This document shows positions 1 to 8,513 of a stretch of DNA of 60,243 nucleotides, piece after piece. A model generated the notes under the pieces. The model saw only the letters and a list, made by a program, of their open reading frames with translations. It did not search any database and was not told where the DNA came from. Position 1 is the stretch's first letter. Each line of letters starts with the position of its first letter. This DNA comes from Pseudomonadota bacterium (lineage in GTDB: Bacteria > Desulfobacterota > Syntrophorhabdia > Syntrophorhabdales > Syntrophorhabdaceae), in the NCBI GenBank assembly GCA_026388275.1, contig JAPLKB010000038.1, forward strand, positions 1 through 60,243. Reading direction: 5' to 3'. The position numbers and the translations under genes were made by a program.

Positions 1-1
1 A

Positions 2-145
2 AAGGCAAAGATAATCCTCAGCAGCGGCTATAGTTTGAACAGTCAGGCACAGCAGATTATGGATAAAGGATGTCACGGGTTTATCCAGAAGCCATTCGAC
101 ATGACTCAAATTTCCAAACTGGTCCGGGGAATATTGGATTCATAA
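2..145 (+). CDS. C-terminal end of a response-regulator receiver domain (partial)
   Basis: The gene enters from the left edge, so only its last 47 codons are visible, ending at TAA 143-145. The translation shows the end of a REC (receiver) domain: a beta strand KIILSSGYS, then a helix, then GFIQKPFDM. The KPF lysine is the conserved switch lysine of the receiver fold, and the ending RGILDS is usual for receivers that close hybrid histidine kinases. The full protein is probably a hybrid sensor kinase or a stand-alone response regulator, which cannot be decided from this fragment. Confidence 0.75.
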   Translation, partial: KAKIILSSGYSLNSQAQQIMDKGCHGFIQKPFDMTQISKLVRGILDS

Positions 146-177
146 GCAGTGTATCAAATCAAAAAAGGGAGAAAATA

Positions 178-2199
178 ATGTCAAAAACCAGAATTATCAG
201 TGCAGTTTTTCTGTGTTGTATGATAGTTTCCACACTTGCATCTGGCGAGACGGTTAAAACACAAAATCCCTATGAAAGCGCCGTTACCATAGCCCGCAGC
301 GAAATATGGCAAGCCATAAACAGCGGCAAATGCGGGAGCGTTACCACTGCCATAACAGTCAATGGCAAAGTCGTTTATGCCGAAGGCTTTGGCATGGCAA
401 ACAGAGAGAAGAGTATTCCTGTTGATACGTCTACACTCTTTAATATCGGCTCCATCAGCAAGGTGTATGTTGCAACTGCAATCATGCAGCTTGTTGATGA
501 TGGCAAAGTCTTGCTCGATAAGCCGGTCATATACTATCTTCCGGAATTCAAGATGGCTGACGACAGATATAAGAAGATCACCGTAAGAATGCTGTTAAAC
601 CACGTATCAGGCTTACCAGGGACTGAGGGTTCTAATTCCTTTGGATTTAAGTATGATAATAATATAAAGCAGGAAACAATCAATACTTTAGCCCGCGCAC
701 ATCTTAAACATGCACCGGGAGCAATGGCAGTGTACTGCAATGACGGGTTTACATTGGCAGAAATGATAGTGGAACGGGTAAGCGGAAAAAAATACATCAC
801 TTTTCTTAATGAAAGAATATTTGGGCCGTTGGGACTGAGAAATACCGGTATGGGCGTGGGTGAGATCAAGGGTAAGTCTGTAGCATTGTATTATGACCCT
901 GCAACCGGAAAAATTCATCCGCCTGAAACACTCTCGATGCTGGGCGCAGGCGGGTTGTCATCAACTGCCAGGGAACTCTGCCGTTTTGTGGATACTTTTG
1001 CGGAAAACAAACTATTGAAGAAAGCATCTCTCGATGAGATGAAAAAGGCGCAGCCTTCAGCGTTCCGGGGCAAGCTAAGAAATCCTGAAATTTCGTTTGG
1101 GCTGGGCTGGGACCTTACAGGCCTTCCGCGGTATGATGCAGCCGGGGTTCAAATATTGGGCAAGAGTGGCGGCACTGGAAATTACTCTTCCATGGTTTTT
1201 ACAGCTCCCGATAAAAGAATATCTGTTGCGGTCATTGCTTCCGGAGCCGCAAGTGGGGCGATGGAAATAGCACTGCATATATTGGATGCGGTACTGGTTG
1301 AGAAAAAGCTCATTTCCAAAGAAGAAAAGGCCGTCCTGGTTCCCCCGGAATCGCAGAAATTGCCGCAAGATTATGCTTCATATGGCGGTTATTATGCCAG
1401 CGGTGTTGCATTAGGCCAGGTAGTGTTTGATGCGGATAAAAACAGCGCCACCCTATACAGTTTCAAGGAACAGGAGAAAACACCGGCAATCACACTTGTC
1501 TATAATAATGGCTATTACCATGATACCAAAGGCAACCGTTACTATTTTACCAACATAGACGGAGAAGGCTATTTAGTGAACTGTCCGTCAATAGCCAGGA
1601 TCGATACGATCATAATGCAAAAAGTAAAGCCGATAGAAAAACCGCAAAGTCTCAAGATCGATATGGCTGATAAGGTTTGGCTGCGGCGTAACGTTTCCCC
1701 TTTTGAATCGATTATGGCTGTAGAATCGCATTTTGCAAAATCATTATTGTATAAAGACCTGCCTGGATATGTGGTTTTTGGTGGTGTCAAAAAGATCGAT
1801 TCCGCTGAATTCGCGGGCATGCCTTTTGACTCTGTCCGCGATCAGACAGAACTGACCCTTTTTGAAAAGAATGGGGCCACATGGGCATGGGTTTCGGATA
1901 TATTATATAGTCCGGCAGAGAACGCCGCTGCACTGAAAACCGGAGAGAATTCCATAAAAATAGGGAGGGATGGATATAACGAGTGGCTGAAAGCAAATGA
2001 AGGCATGGTTTTAAGTTTTACAAAACCTGAACAGGGGAGAATAATCATATTCTCTCCCGACGATACAACAACCTATGATAGCGCGCTTGATACAGGCGAT
2101 GCGTATGCTGCCAGGGGCAGTTATATTGAATTTGCAGGTTTTGCAAACGATGTTTTTACAGTAAAAGCCAGGTCTGCAGCAACAGGTGAAAAGAAGTAA
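178..2199 (+). CDS. Exported serine hydrolase, beta-lactamase class C / penicillin-binding family
   Basis: This is a 673-residue protein with an N-terminal signal peptide (SKTRIISAVFLCCMIVSTLASG). I chose ATG 178 because GGGAG lies just upstream and because the longer frame from position 70 overlaps the preceding receiver gene and hides the signal peptide. The beta-lactamase-like domain fills the first 380 residues. It has the SxxK nucleophile motif SISK near residue 94, the YxN motif YCN near 187, and a GKSGG segment near 320 in the place of the KTG box. The last 250 residues are an unassigned accessory domain. The family includes esterases, D-aminopeptidases and penicillin-binding proteins, and the substrate is unknown. 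The protein should act in the periplasm or on the cell surface. Confidence 0.85.
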   Translation: MSKTRIISAVFLCCMIVSTLASGETVKTQNPYESAVTIARSEIWQAINSGKCGSVTTAITVNGKVVYAEGFGMANREKSIPVDTSTLFNIGSISKVYVATAIMQLVDDGKVLLDKPVIYYLPEFKMADDRYKKITVRMLLNHVSGLPGTEGSNSFGFKYDNNIKQETINTLARAHLKHAPGAMAVYCNDGFTLAEMIVERVSGKKYITFLNERIFGPLGLRNTGMGVGEIKGKSVALYYDPATGKIHPPETLSMLGAGGLSSTARELCRFVDTFAENKLLKKASLDEMKKAQPSAFRGKLRNPEISFGLGWDLTGLPRYDAAGVQILGKSGGTGNYSSMVFTAPDKRISVAVIASGAASGAMEIALHILDAVLVEKKLISKEEKAVLVPPESQKLPQDYASYGGYYASGVALGQVVFDADKNSATLYSFKEQEKTPAITLVYNNGYYHDTKGNRYYFTNIDGEGYLVNCPSIARIDTIIMQKVKPIEKPQSLKIDMADKVWLRRNVSPFESIMAVESHFAKSLLYKDLPGYVVFGGVKKIDSAEFAGMPFDSVRDQTELTLFEKNGATWAWVSDILYSPAENAAALKTGENSIKIGRDGYNEWLKANEGMVLSFTKPEQGRIIIFSPDDTTTYDSALDTGDAYAARGSYIEFAGFANDVFTVKARSAATGEKK

Positions 2200-2222
2200 A
2201 ATAAATAGCAGTTGCTGCATGG

Positions 2223-2252
2223 AATATAACATCGGAATGTTAATGTTATATT
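2223..2252. repeat. Inverted repeat downstream of the serine hydrolase gene
   Basis: Perfect 10-base arms AATATAACAT and ATGTTATATT are separated by 10 bases. The stem is AT-rich and no U-run follows, so it is a weak terminator at best and could equally be a protein-binding site. The remaining sequence up to the next gene at 2435 holds nothing I recognise. Confidence 0.5.
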
Positions 2253-2434
2253 ACAAAACCTGTCCCGTCATCTGTTTTAAAAATGTATTGTATCTGTGTG
2301 ATTTTCCGAGTATTGTCTTCCCATGCTTAATGTTTTATGCCATTGACATATTTAGCATTAAATACTAATATCTTAGGAAATTACAGCTTGCAGTATATTA
2401 ATTATTAGATGTCTACCATGAAAGGAATGAATTA

Positions 2435-3136
2435 ATGTCTTCTGTCTTTTTATGCCACAGTTCTAAAGACAAGCCATTTGCGGCAAGTTTAGCTTCTAAA
2501 CTTGCCGCAGAGGACATCAAAGTGTGGATAGATGAAGCAGAAATAAAAACAGGCGATTCACTTTCAGAAAAGATTGGATCTGCCATTAATGAAATGAGTT
2601 ACTTTGCCATCATTCTATCAAATAATTCCATAGGTTCTCAATGGATAAAAAGAGAACTTCAGGCTGCCATTCAAAAAGAGCTTTTTGAAAAAAGGGTCGT
2701 AATATTGCCTTTGCTACTAAATGAAGTCGATCTTCCACCTTTCTTAAGAGATAAAAAATACGCCAATTTTATTGACGTTGACAAATTTGATGAATCATAT
2801 GAACAACTCTTGACAGTATTAAAACCTGTTGCAACAAAAAGGTTAGTAGACAACATTACTTCTTTTGAAATAAGACGGGTCAAAAGAAAAAAAACAAACA
2901 CAAAATGCCAAATAGATGGGAATGACATAGTCATAGTTGACATAAGCAAAGAAAATTTAGGGTTCTTAAGCAATATCCATTTTATTTACAATGAGGTTCA
3001 AACTATCAATATTGAGCACGATTACCTGTCTGAGATAATTAAATTTGTTGTGACCAGGTTAATGATTGCTGACGGAAAAACAGGATTTAATTACTTTATA
3101 GGCGCTGACATATTAGGGAGAGACATCCACATATAA
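2435..3136 (+). CDS. TIR-domain protein
   Basis: This 233-residue protein begins with a TIR domain (about residues 1-135). It has the first strand SVFLCHSSKDKPFA, a conserved VWIDEAEIKTGDSL loop, and SQWIKREL, whose glutamate sits where TIR NADases place the catalytic Glu. The C-terminal 95 residues (VDNITSFEIRR to the end) match no family I know and may be a sensor or effector partner domain. Bacterial TIR proteins are often NAD-consuming antiphage effectors, but no partner gene (SIR2, Thoeris ThsA, ATPase) is adjacent, so a defence role is inference. The coding sequence is more AT-rich than its neighbours, and an attC-like sequence begins at its stop codon, which suggests acquisition. Confidence 0.8.
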   Translation: MSSVFLCHSSKDKPFAASLASKLAAEDIKVWIDEAEIKTGDSLSEKIGSAINEMSYFAIILSNNSIGSQWIKRELQAAIQKELFEKRVVILPLLLNEVDLPPFLRDKKYANFIDVDKFDESYEQLLTVLKPVATKRLVDNITSFEIRRVKRKKTNTKCQIDGNDIVIVDISKENLGFLSNIHFIYNEVQTINIEHDYLSEIIKFVVTRLMIADGKTGFNYFIGADILGRDIHI

Positions 3137-3204
3137 CCTGCGGCTCAACTCGGACGGGCCTTCAGCCCGCCTGTCAGCTCGTCGTCGTCGCCTCGTTCTA
3201 TGCA
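3131..3204 (+). repeat. Integron attC-like recombination site (degenerate)
   Basis: This begins at the TIR stop codon. The outer boxes are ATATAAC (3131-3137) and GTTCTAT (3195-3201), which pair except at one position and resemble the RYYYAAC/GTTRRRY core. The inner segment GCTCAACTCGGACG matches the usual inner box of attC sites, and GGGC-loop-GCCC forms the tip. A TCGTCGTCG run distorts the right arm. The length of about 74 bases is normal for attC. No integrase gene or second site is visible, so it would be a solitary or decayed cassette end. Confidence 0.4.
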
Positions 3205-3444
3205 TGAAACCGAATTGGTATCAGATATCATGACGAGCATATCTGATTGTTACCCACTCTAATGTGAGAAAGAACCAAAAAAGGCAATTGCCTTCATTTA
3301 AATCCCTTTTTTATTTTCACTAATTTCTTCCCGCAGAAATATGTCTATACTTAATTCTATGTACCAAATTATCATACTTTCGACAATACCTTTGCAATTG
3401 CCTCGATGTTGCCGGTATATTATCTTTTGGAAGGGAGAAATCGT
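3205..3444. other. Intergenic stretch with a 14-base palindrome
   Basis: No gene is seen between the attC-like site and the next start. AAGGCAATTGCCTT at 3281-3294 is a perfect palindrome, and GCAATTGC recurs at about 3391. The AAAAAAGG and CCTTTTTT blocks around 3277-3311 could form a weak hairpin. The function is unknown. Confidence 0.4.
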
Positions 3445-3663
3445 ATGGATGGAACAAATCGGTCTGATATAACACCGGGGATAAAGGTTGCCATAGTACT
3501 GAAAAAAGATCAGCGCACCGGGATAATGACAGAAGGAGTTGTAAAGGATATCCTGACTAAATCACCACGGCACCCCCATGGCATAAAAGTACGCTTGCAA
3601 GGCGGGGAGATTGGGCGGGTGAAAAAAATACTTGATCGGATTTCAATAAATACCGGGAGTTGA
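3445..3663 (+). CDS. YwbE family protein (DUF2196)
   Basis: This is a 72-residue protein. The motif pattern NRSDITPGIKVAIVLKKDQ, then GVVKDILTKSPRHPHGIKV, then GRVKKIL is the signature of the short YwbE/DUF2196 family, a small beta-rich fold of unknown function. ATG 3445 is preferred over the earlier ATG 3406 because AAGGGAG lies 8 bases upstream and family members start at this point. The next small gene follows after 6 bases, so the two are probably cotranscribed. Confidence 0.8.
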   Translation: MDGTNRSDITPGIKVAIVLKKDQRTGIMTEGVVKDILTKSPRHPHGIKVRLQGGEIGRVKKILDRISINTGS

Positions 3664-3669
3664 AGATCT

Positions 3670-3876
3670 GTGGACAATAAGGATATCGATTGTAAAAATT
3701 GCAGGCACTATTATATAACCTGGGACAGGAAATTTCCTTACGGGTGCAAAGCAATTCAATTCAAATCTGCCAGATTGCCTTCTCTCGAAGTCTTTGCTGC
3801 ATCCGGTATTGCCTGCCTGCGTTTTGAAGAAAAAATAATAAAACCGGGAAAAAAGCGTGTATCCAGAGGCAAATAA
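3670..3876 (+). CDS. Small cysteine-rich conserved protein
   Basis: This is a 68-residue protein starting at GTG 3670. It has CKNCRHYYITWD near the N terminus, then FPYGCKA and a later IACLRF, giving four cysteines in a C-x2-C...C...C pattern that could bind zinc or an iron-sulfur cluster. I recall the same arrangement (HYYITWD, FPYGCKA) in small uncharacterised proteins of anaerobic bacteria, but no function is known to me. It sits 6 bases after the YwbE-family gene. Confidence 0.6.
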   Translation: MDNKDIDCKNCRHYYITWDRKFPYGCKAIQFKSARLPSLEVFAASGIACLRFEEKIIKPGKKRVSRGK

Positions 3877-4165
3877 ACTAATTTTCTGAGGAGATATCAG
3901 AAGCGGCCCGAGGATTGTCTAAACTTGCAGGAAGTTTTGAAAGTGAAGACCGGAGCCTTAAGGTTCAGTAATATAAATATCACAATATATACATTTACTA
4001 CTAAGAGTTTTACTCAACGGGCGGGGCCTTTGGCTGTCAATAGTCAACGTTTAGGATTTATACGTGAGATATGCTCGTATTTCTGATGTAAAATAGTTTG
4101 CTAACAAGTCAGATATTAACTATAATACAAAATAAAAATTATGGAGTAATAATGAGTGGTGCATT

Positions 4166-4942
4166 GTGAAGATTGCCATATCAGGTAAAGGCGGAGTGGG
4201 GAAAACAACCCTTGCAGGGGTAATGGCAAGGGCACTGGGGGAACGTGGTTTTAAGGTGCTCGCAATAGATGCTGACCCTGATTCTAACCTGGGGAGTGCT
4301 ATAGGTTTTACATCAGAAGAATTGAAAGGGGCTGTGCCGCTGGCACAGATGGAAGAATTCATCGAAGAGCGGACAGGCGCAAAAAAAGGACAGTATGGCT
4401 CATTTTTTAAACTGAACCCAATGGTTGATGACATACCCGACAAATTTTCCGTTGAAAAAGGCAATGTCAGGTTAATTGTTCTGGGCAATATCGTTCAGGG
4501 CGGCGGCGGCTGTTTTTGCGCAGAGAATGTACTTTTAAAGAGCCTGCTCTCCTATGTACTTATTGAGCGGGATGAATACGTGATTGTGGATATGGAAGCA
4601 GGACTTGAGCATCTTGGAAGGGGTTCTACAGCTTACATTGATGCGCTTATCGTTGTTGTGGAACCCGGTCAGAGAAGTTTCCAGACAGCATACCAGACTA
4701 AGAAACTTGCTGCTGACCTTGGGATAAAAAATATATTTATTGTAGGAAACAAGGTGATGAACGATGATGACCTGACCCTGATTAAGGAGAACCTTGGCGG
4801 TTTGTCGCTCATCGGATGCCTGGGATATAACGGAAAAGTGCTGGAGGCTGATAAGCAGGGTGTATCCCCTTATGATATAGATGCACAAATCAAGGCGGAA
4901 ACTGGAGATATTATCGATAACCTTGAGAAATCAATAAAATGA
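4166..4942 (+). CDS. cooC: CooC/AcsF-type nickel-inserting ATPase (CO dehydrogenase maturation)
   Basis: This is a 258-residue SIMIBI-class P-loop ATPase. The deviant Walker A motif GKGGVGKTT is at residues 7-15 and DADPDSNLG at 35-43. The diagnostic CFC pair (Cys116 and Cys118) is the metal-binding dimer-interface motif of CooC, which delivers nickel to the C-cluster of carbon monoxide dehydrogenase. The start is GTG 4166. A six-codon mini-frame (ATG 4151 to TGA 4165-4167) runs into it and might affect translation. No CO dehydrogenase gene is in the window. plsC starts inside the stop codon (ATGA overlap). Confidence 0.85.
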   Translation: MKIAISGKGGVGKTTLAGVMARALGERGFKVLAIDADPDSNLGSAIGFTSEELKGAVPLAQMEEFIEERTGAKKGQYGSFFKLNPMVDDIPDKFSVEKGNVRLIVLGNIVQGGGGCFCAENVLLKSLLSYVLIERDEYVIVDMEAGLEHLGRGSTAYIDALIVVVEPGQRSFQTAYQTKKLAADLGIKNIFIVGNKVMNDDDLTLIKENLGGLSLIGCLGYNGKVLEADKQGVSPYDIDAQIKAETGDIIDNLEKSIK

Positions 4943-5640
4943 TGAGAATTATTGCTCCCATCAGCCTCATATGTTCAACTATTTTTCTCTCATCTATTGC
5001 CCTTGCAGCTTCTATCTTTGACAACAAAGGCATAGTAATCCACAAGTTTTCATGCTTTTGGGCTTTTCTCCATCTGAAGATGTGCGGCATTAAGGTTTTG
5101 TCAAAAGGAACGGAAAATCTTTCGAAGCCGCCTTATATAATTATGTGTAATCATCAGAGTGCACTTGATATATTTGTGCTCTATATTGCACTTCCTTTTT
5201 TATTTAAATGGGTTGCAAAGAGACAACTCTTTTCCATTCCTTTTGTGGGGTGGATCATGAAAAGAGCCGGTTATGTCAGCCTCGACAGGGAAAACGCGAG
5301 GGAAGGTTTAAAAGCGATAAACGATGCAGCGCAAAAAATCAGGGAAGGCATGAATATAATCATATTCCCTGAAGGCACCCGAAGTAAGGACGGAAAACTG
5401 CTCCCCTTTAAAAAAGGGGTGTTTTCGCTCGCTCTACGTGCCGGTGTTCCTGTGATCCCCGTAGGGATTATCGGGACGAGCAGATTGCAGCCGAAGGATA
5501 GTCTTATGCCTAAAGCAAAAGGGGTAATATATGTTAATATAGGTAAACCGGTATTGATCAACGGGGATAAAGCTTCGGAAAAGGCAAGGATAATGGATGA
5601 AGTAAGAGCGTCCATTGAAAAGCTGACGGCAGAAAATTAA
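4939..5640 (+). CDS. plsC: 1-acyl-sn-glycerol-3-phosphate acyltransferase
   Basis: This 233-residue, membrane-associated enzyme transfers an acyl chain to lysophosphatidate to make phosphatidate. An N-terminal hydrophobic helix (residues 3-25) is followed by the catalytic HX4D box NHQSALD at 71-77 and the substrate-binding FPEGTRS box at 143-149. The length is typical of the family. The start overlaps the cooC stop codon by four bases, so translation is probably coupled. ftsK follows 25 bases later. Confidence 0.88.
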   Translation: MMRIIAPISLICSTIFLSSIALAASIFDNKGIVIHKFSCFWAFLHLKMCGIKVLSKGTENLSKPPYIIMCNHQSALDIFVLYIALPFLFKWVAKRQLFSIPFVGWIMKRAGYVSLDRENAREGLKAINDAAQKIREGMNIIIFPEGTRSKDGKLLPFKKGVFSLALRAGVPVIPVGIIGTSRLQPKDSLMPKAKGVIYVNIGKPVLINGDKASEKARIMDEVRASIEKLTAEN

Positions 5641-5665
5641 GTAATTGTTGAGAGGATAAAAAGGT

Positions 5666-7699
5666 ATGTCTGGAGAGTTTAAAAAGGAGATATTAGGCAT
5701 CGGACTTTTCGGTATCTTTGTATTTTTGTTTGTCAGTCTGATTTCATACTATCCTCTTGATCCCTCTTTTAATACGCTTGCAGAAGGATCTGCAAAAAAT
5801 CTTTGCGGGAAGGTCGGCTCTTATATCACGGACATCCTTATCCAGTTGTTTGGGATGGTGAGCTATCTCCTGCCTGCGATAACTTTACTGTTTTCTGTGT
5901 TTTACCTGAGAAAAAAAGACCCTCCTCATATACTTGTGCTCTCATCGGGGCTTGTACTGCTATTTCTGTCAATGTCGGTTATTTTACAACTCCTGGTAGG
6001 AAGATTGCAGATCAAAGGTGTTGTTATTCCCTTTTCCGGTTTCCTCGGTGTTCTGCTTGAAAAAACCCTGGTGAATCTATTCAGCTATTTCGGCAGTTAC
6101 CTTATTTCTGTTATCCTCTTTCTGATTTCTATTTTTCTGATTGTCCAGGCGCCGATGCTTTCCCTCCTCGAAATACGTATTGCAAGGAGAAAATCGGTAG
6201 AGCACAGGAAAGAGATCAAAGTAGCGGAAGAAAAGAAGCCTGAGCCAGTGATAGAGAAAAAAGCAGTTCAGGAGTCTTTTGAGTTTTTTAAAGATATCGG
6301 CCCCTATAAGCTTCCGCATGTTTCACTACTCGATGCCATAGAGAAGAAAGAAGTAAAAATTGACAAAGAGAGTATACAGCTCAATGCAAGTATCCTTGAG
6401 AAAAAATTGAAGGACTACGGGATTAACGGAAGGGTTTCAGAGGTAAAGCCCGGTCCGGTAATAACCATGTATGAATTTGAGCCTGCCCCGGGCATAAAGG
6501 TAAGCAGAATTTCTAATCTTGCCGATGACCTGGCAATGGCGTTAAGTGCTGTGTCAATAAGGATTATTGCGCCTATTCCGGGGAAAGCCGTGGTAGGTAT
6601 AGAAATACCTAATAAAATACGTCAGACGGTATATTTCAGAGAGATTGTCGAATCCGAACAGTTCATTTCATCTCAATCTTATCTGACCCTTGCGCTGGGC
6701 AAGACAATATCAGGCGAGCCATATGTTGCAGAGTTGTCCAAGATGCCCCATCTACTGGTTGCCGGTTCCACCGGCTCCGGTAAGAGTGTGTCCCTCAACA
6801 GCATGATATGCAGCATTCTTTACAAAGCCACGCCGGTCAATGTAAGGTTTCTCATGATTGATCTGAAGATGCTTGAACTCTCCTTCTATGACGGCATACC
6901 GCACCTCCTTCTTCCTGTTGTTACAAACCCTAAAAATGCAAAGACGTCTTTGCATTGGCTCATAGATGAGATGGAGAGAAGATACACGATGATGGCGGAA
7001 ATGGGTGTGCGGAGCATAGAGAAGTACAATCAAAAGACGGCGAAGCTGGAGCGGGAGCAGGGACATGATATACTGCCCTATATTGTTGTTGTCATAGACG
7101 AGCTTGCCGATTTGATGATGGTCTCTACGAGGGAAGTGGAGGAATATATCGCAAGACTTGCGCAGATGGCCAGGGCGTCCGGAATCCATCTGATTCTTGC
7201 TACACAACGGCCATCGGTAGATGTGCTGACAGGCATTATCAAGGCAAATTTTCCGGCCCGCATCTCATGCCAGGTATCGTCAAAGGTGGATTCAAGGACA
7301 ATTCTTGATGCAAACGGTGCTGAAAGCCTGCTCGGATACGGAGACATGCTTTTTATGAGTCCCGGACTCAGCAAACTTCAGCGTATTCATGGTCCCTTCG
7401 TGTCGGAAGGGGAGATAAAGAGAATCGTCGGTTTTCTGAAAGAACAGTCGACGCCTTTATATCAGACCGAGATACTTGAGGAAAAGGATGAAAAGGGAGA
7501 GGAAGAAGAAATAGATGACGAGAAATACAAAGAAGCAGTGGAGTTTGTTGTGGATAAAGGGGAAGCATCTATAAGCATGGTTCAGAGGAGGTTCAGGATA
7601 GGATACAACAGGGCTGCCAGGATTGTGGAGAGGATGGAAAGGGATGGTGTTGTCGGCCCCTCTGACGGGGTTAAACCGAGAGAAGTTTTGAGAAAATAA
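5666..7699 (+). CDS. ftsK: DNA translocase FtsK/SpoIIIE
   Basis: This 677-residue protein is a short version of the family. Four N-terminal membrane helices occupy about residues 5-170, followed by a short charged linker that is much shorter than in E. coli. The alpha/beta motor domain has Walker A GSTGSGKS near residue 367 and Walker B VVVIDELADLM near 475. The C-terminal winged-helix gamma domain (KGEASISMVQRRFRIGYNRAARIVERME) reads polar KOPS-type sequences. It pumps chromosome ends through the division septum toward dif. lolA overlaps its stop (TAATG), a linkage seen in many Gram-negative genomes. Confidence 0.92.
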   Translation: MSGEFKKEILGIGLFGIFVFLFVSLISYYPLDPSFNTLAEGSAKNLCGKVGSYITDILIQLFGMVSYLLPAITLLFSVFYLRKKDPPHILVLSSGLVLLFLSMSVILQLLVGRLQIKGVVIPFSGFLGVLLEKTLVNLFSYFGSYLISVILFLISIFLIVQAPMLSLLEIRIARRKSVEHRKEIKVAEEKKPEPVIEKKAVQESFEFFKDIGPYKLPHVSLLDAIEKKEVKIDKESIQLNASILEKKLKDYGINGRVSEVKPGPVITMYEFEPAPGIKVSRISNLADDLAMALSAVSIRIIAPIPGKAVVGIEIPNKIRQTVYFREIVESEQFISSQSYLTLALGKTISGEPYVAELSKMPHLLVAGSTGSGKSVSLNSMICSILYKATPVNVRFLMIDLKMLELSFYDGIPHLLLPVVTNPKNAKTSLHWLIDEMERRYTMMAEMGVRSIEKYNQKTAKLEREQGHDILPYIVVVIDELADLMMVSTREVEEYIARLAQMARASGIHLILATQRPSVDVLTGIIKANFPARISCQVSSKVDSRTILDANGAESLLGYGDMLFMSPGLSKLQRIHGPFVSEGEIKRIVGFLKEQSTPLYQTEILEEKDEKGEEEEIDDEKYKEAVEFVVDKGEASISMVQRRFRIGYNRAARIVERMERDGVVGPSDGVKPREVLRK

Positions 7700-8406
7700 T
7701 GAAAAAGAGACCATTTAAGTGCAATTATATTTTATTGATGTTTATGATACTTTGTTCATGTACTTTCGTGACAGGTGTTTCAGGTGAAACGCTTAAGACT
7801 CCGGCTGCGCAAGGCGGAATTGAAGTCAAAACCGATGTGAAGCATTCTTCTCCCTTTGATACGATTGAAAAGACATATGCGGAGATCAACACCCTGAATG
7901 CACAGTTCCAGCAGAAGATAGTTATTTCGAGCTTGAAGAAGGAAAGGGCATTTGAAGGAAAATTTCTCTACAAAAGACATAAGGGTTTTCTTTGGCAGTA
8001 TGTATCACCAAAAGGCAGGTATTTCCTCTATGACGGGAAGTATATATGGCAGGGGGAAGATGAAAAACCTTTTGTGCAGAAAAACAAGGTGAGCAAAGAT
8101 AAAACTGATGGTACATTTCTGGACCTTGTAGAAGATGTATCCAAATTAGATGAACTTTTTAACCTGAAACATCATGAAAAGACAGGGGATACAGAAGTGC
8201 TTGAACTTATTCCTAAAAAAGACAGCACAATAAAGACGGCAAAGGTCTGGATAGACAGACAAAACATGGTTAAAAAAATAGAACTTCATGAATTTACAGG
8301 GAATGTTAACACAATTGAGTTTGTATCCATAAAGGTGAATCAGCCCATAGAGGATACGAGGTTCATATTTAAACCGGACAAGCAAAAAGAAATTATAGAA
8401 AGATGA
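7699..8406 (+). CDS. lolA: Outer-membrane lipoprotein carrier LolA-like protein
   Basis: This 235-residue exported protein has a signal peptide (CNYILLMFMILCSCTFVTGVSGE). The LolA pattern is present: LNAQFQQKI, then FEGKFLYKRHKGFLWQYVSPKGRYFLYDGKYIW in the first half, and later AKVWIDRQNMVKKIEL. LolA carries lipoproteins across the periplasm to the outer membrane. The position right after ftsK supports the call. LolB, if present, is not in the window. Confidence 0.82.
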   Translation: MKKRPFKCNYILLMFMILCSCTFVTGVSGETLKTPAAQGGIEVKTDVKHSSPFDTIEKTYAEINTLNAQFQQKIVISSLKKERAFEGKFLYKRHKGFLWQYVSPKGRYFLYDGKYIWQGEDEKPFVQKNKVSKDKTDGTFLDLVEDVSKLDELFNLKHHEKTGDTEVLELIPKKDSTIKTAKVWIDRQNMVKKIELHEFTGNVNTIEFVSIKVNQPIEDTRFIFKPDKQKEIIER

Positions 8407-8447
8407 ATAAAAACAGGAAAGATAACCGGGGAAGGGGGAAGGGGGTA

Positions 8448-8510
8448 GGGGTCCGGCCTTTGATTATTGACGGCGGCAACTCCGTCAACGTCAAGGGCTG
8501 ACCCCTTTTT
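8448..8510 (+). terminator. Long structured terminator-like element just before recO
   Basis: Three nested stems can form: GGGGTC (8448-8453) with GACCCC (8500-8505), CCTTTGA (8457-8463) with TCAAGG (8491-8496), and GACGG (8469-8473) with CCGTC (8482-8486). A run of five T follows. It ends 3 bases before the recO ATG, so it may both end the lolA transcript and attenuate recO. The sequence style also resembles REP elements associated with IS200-like transposases, but no such gene is nearby. Confidence 0.55.
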
Positions 8511-8513
8511 ACT

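Noticed and set aside
70-177. N-terminal extension of the serine hydrolase frame to ATG 70
   Set aside because: It overlaps the preceding receiver gene, hides the signal peptide and lacks a ribosome site; ATG 178 has one.
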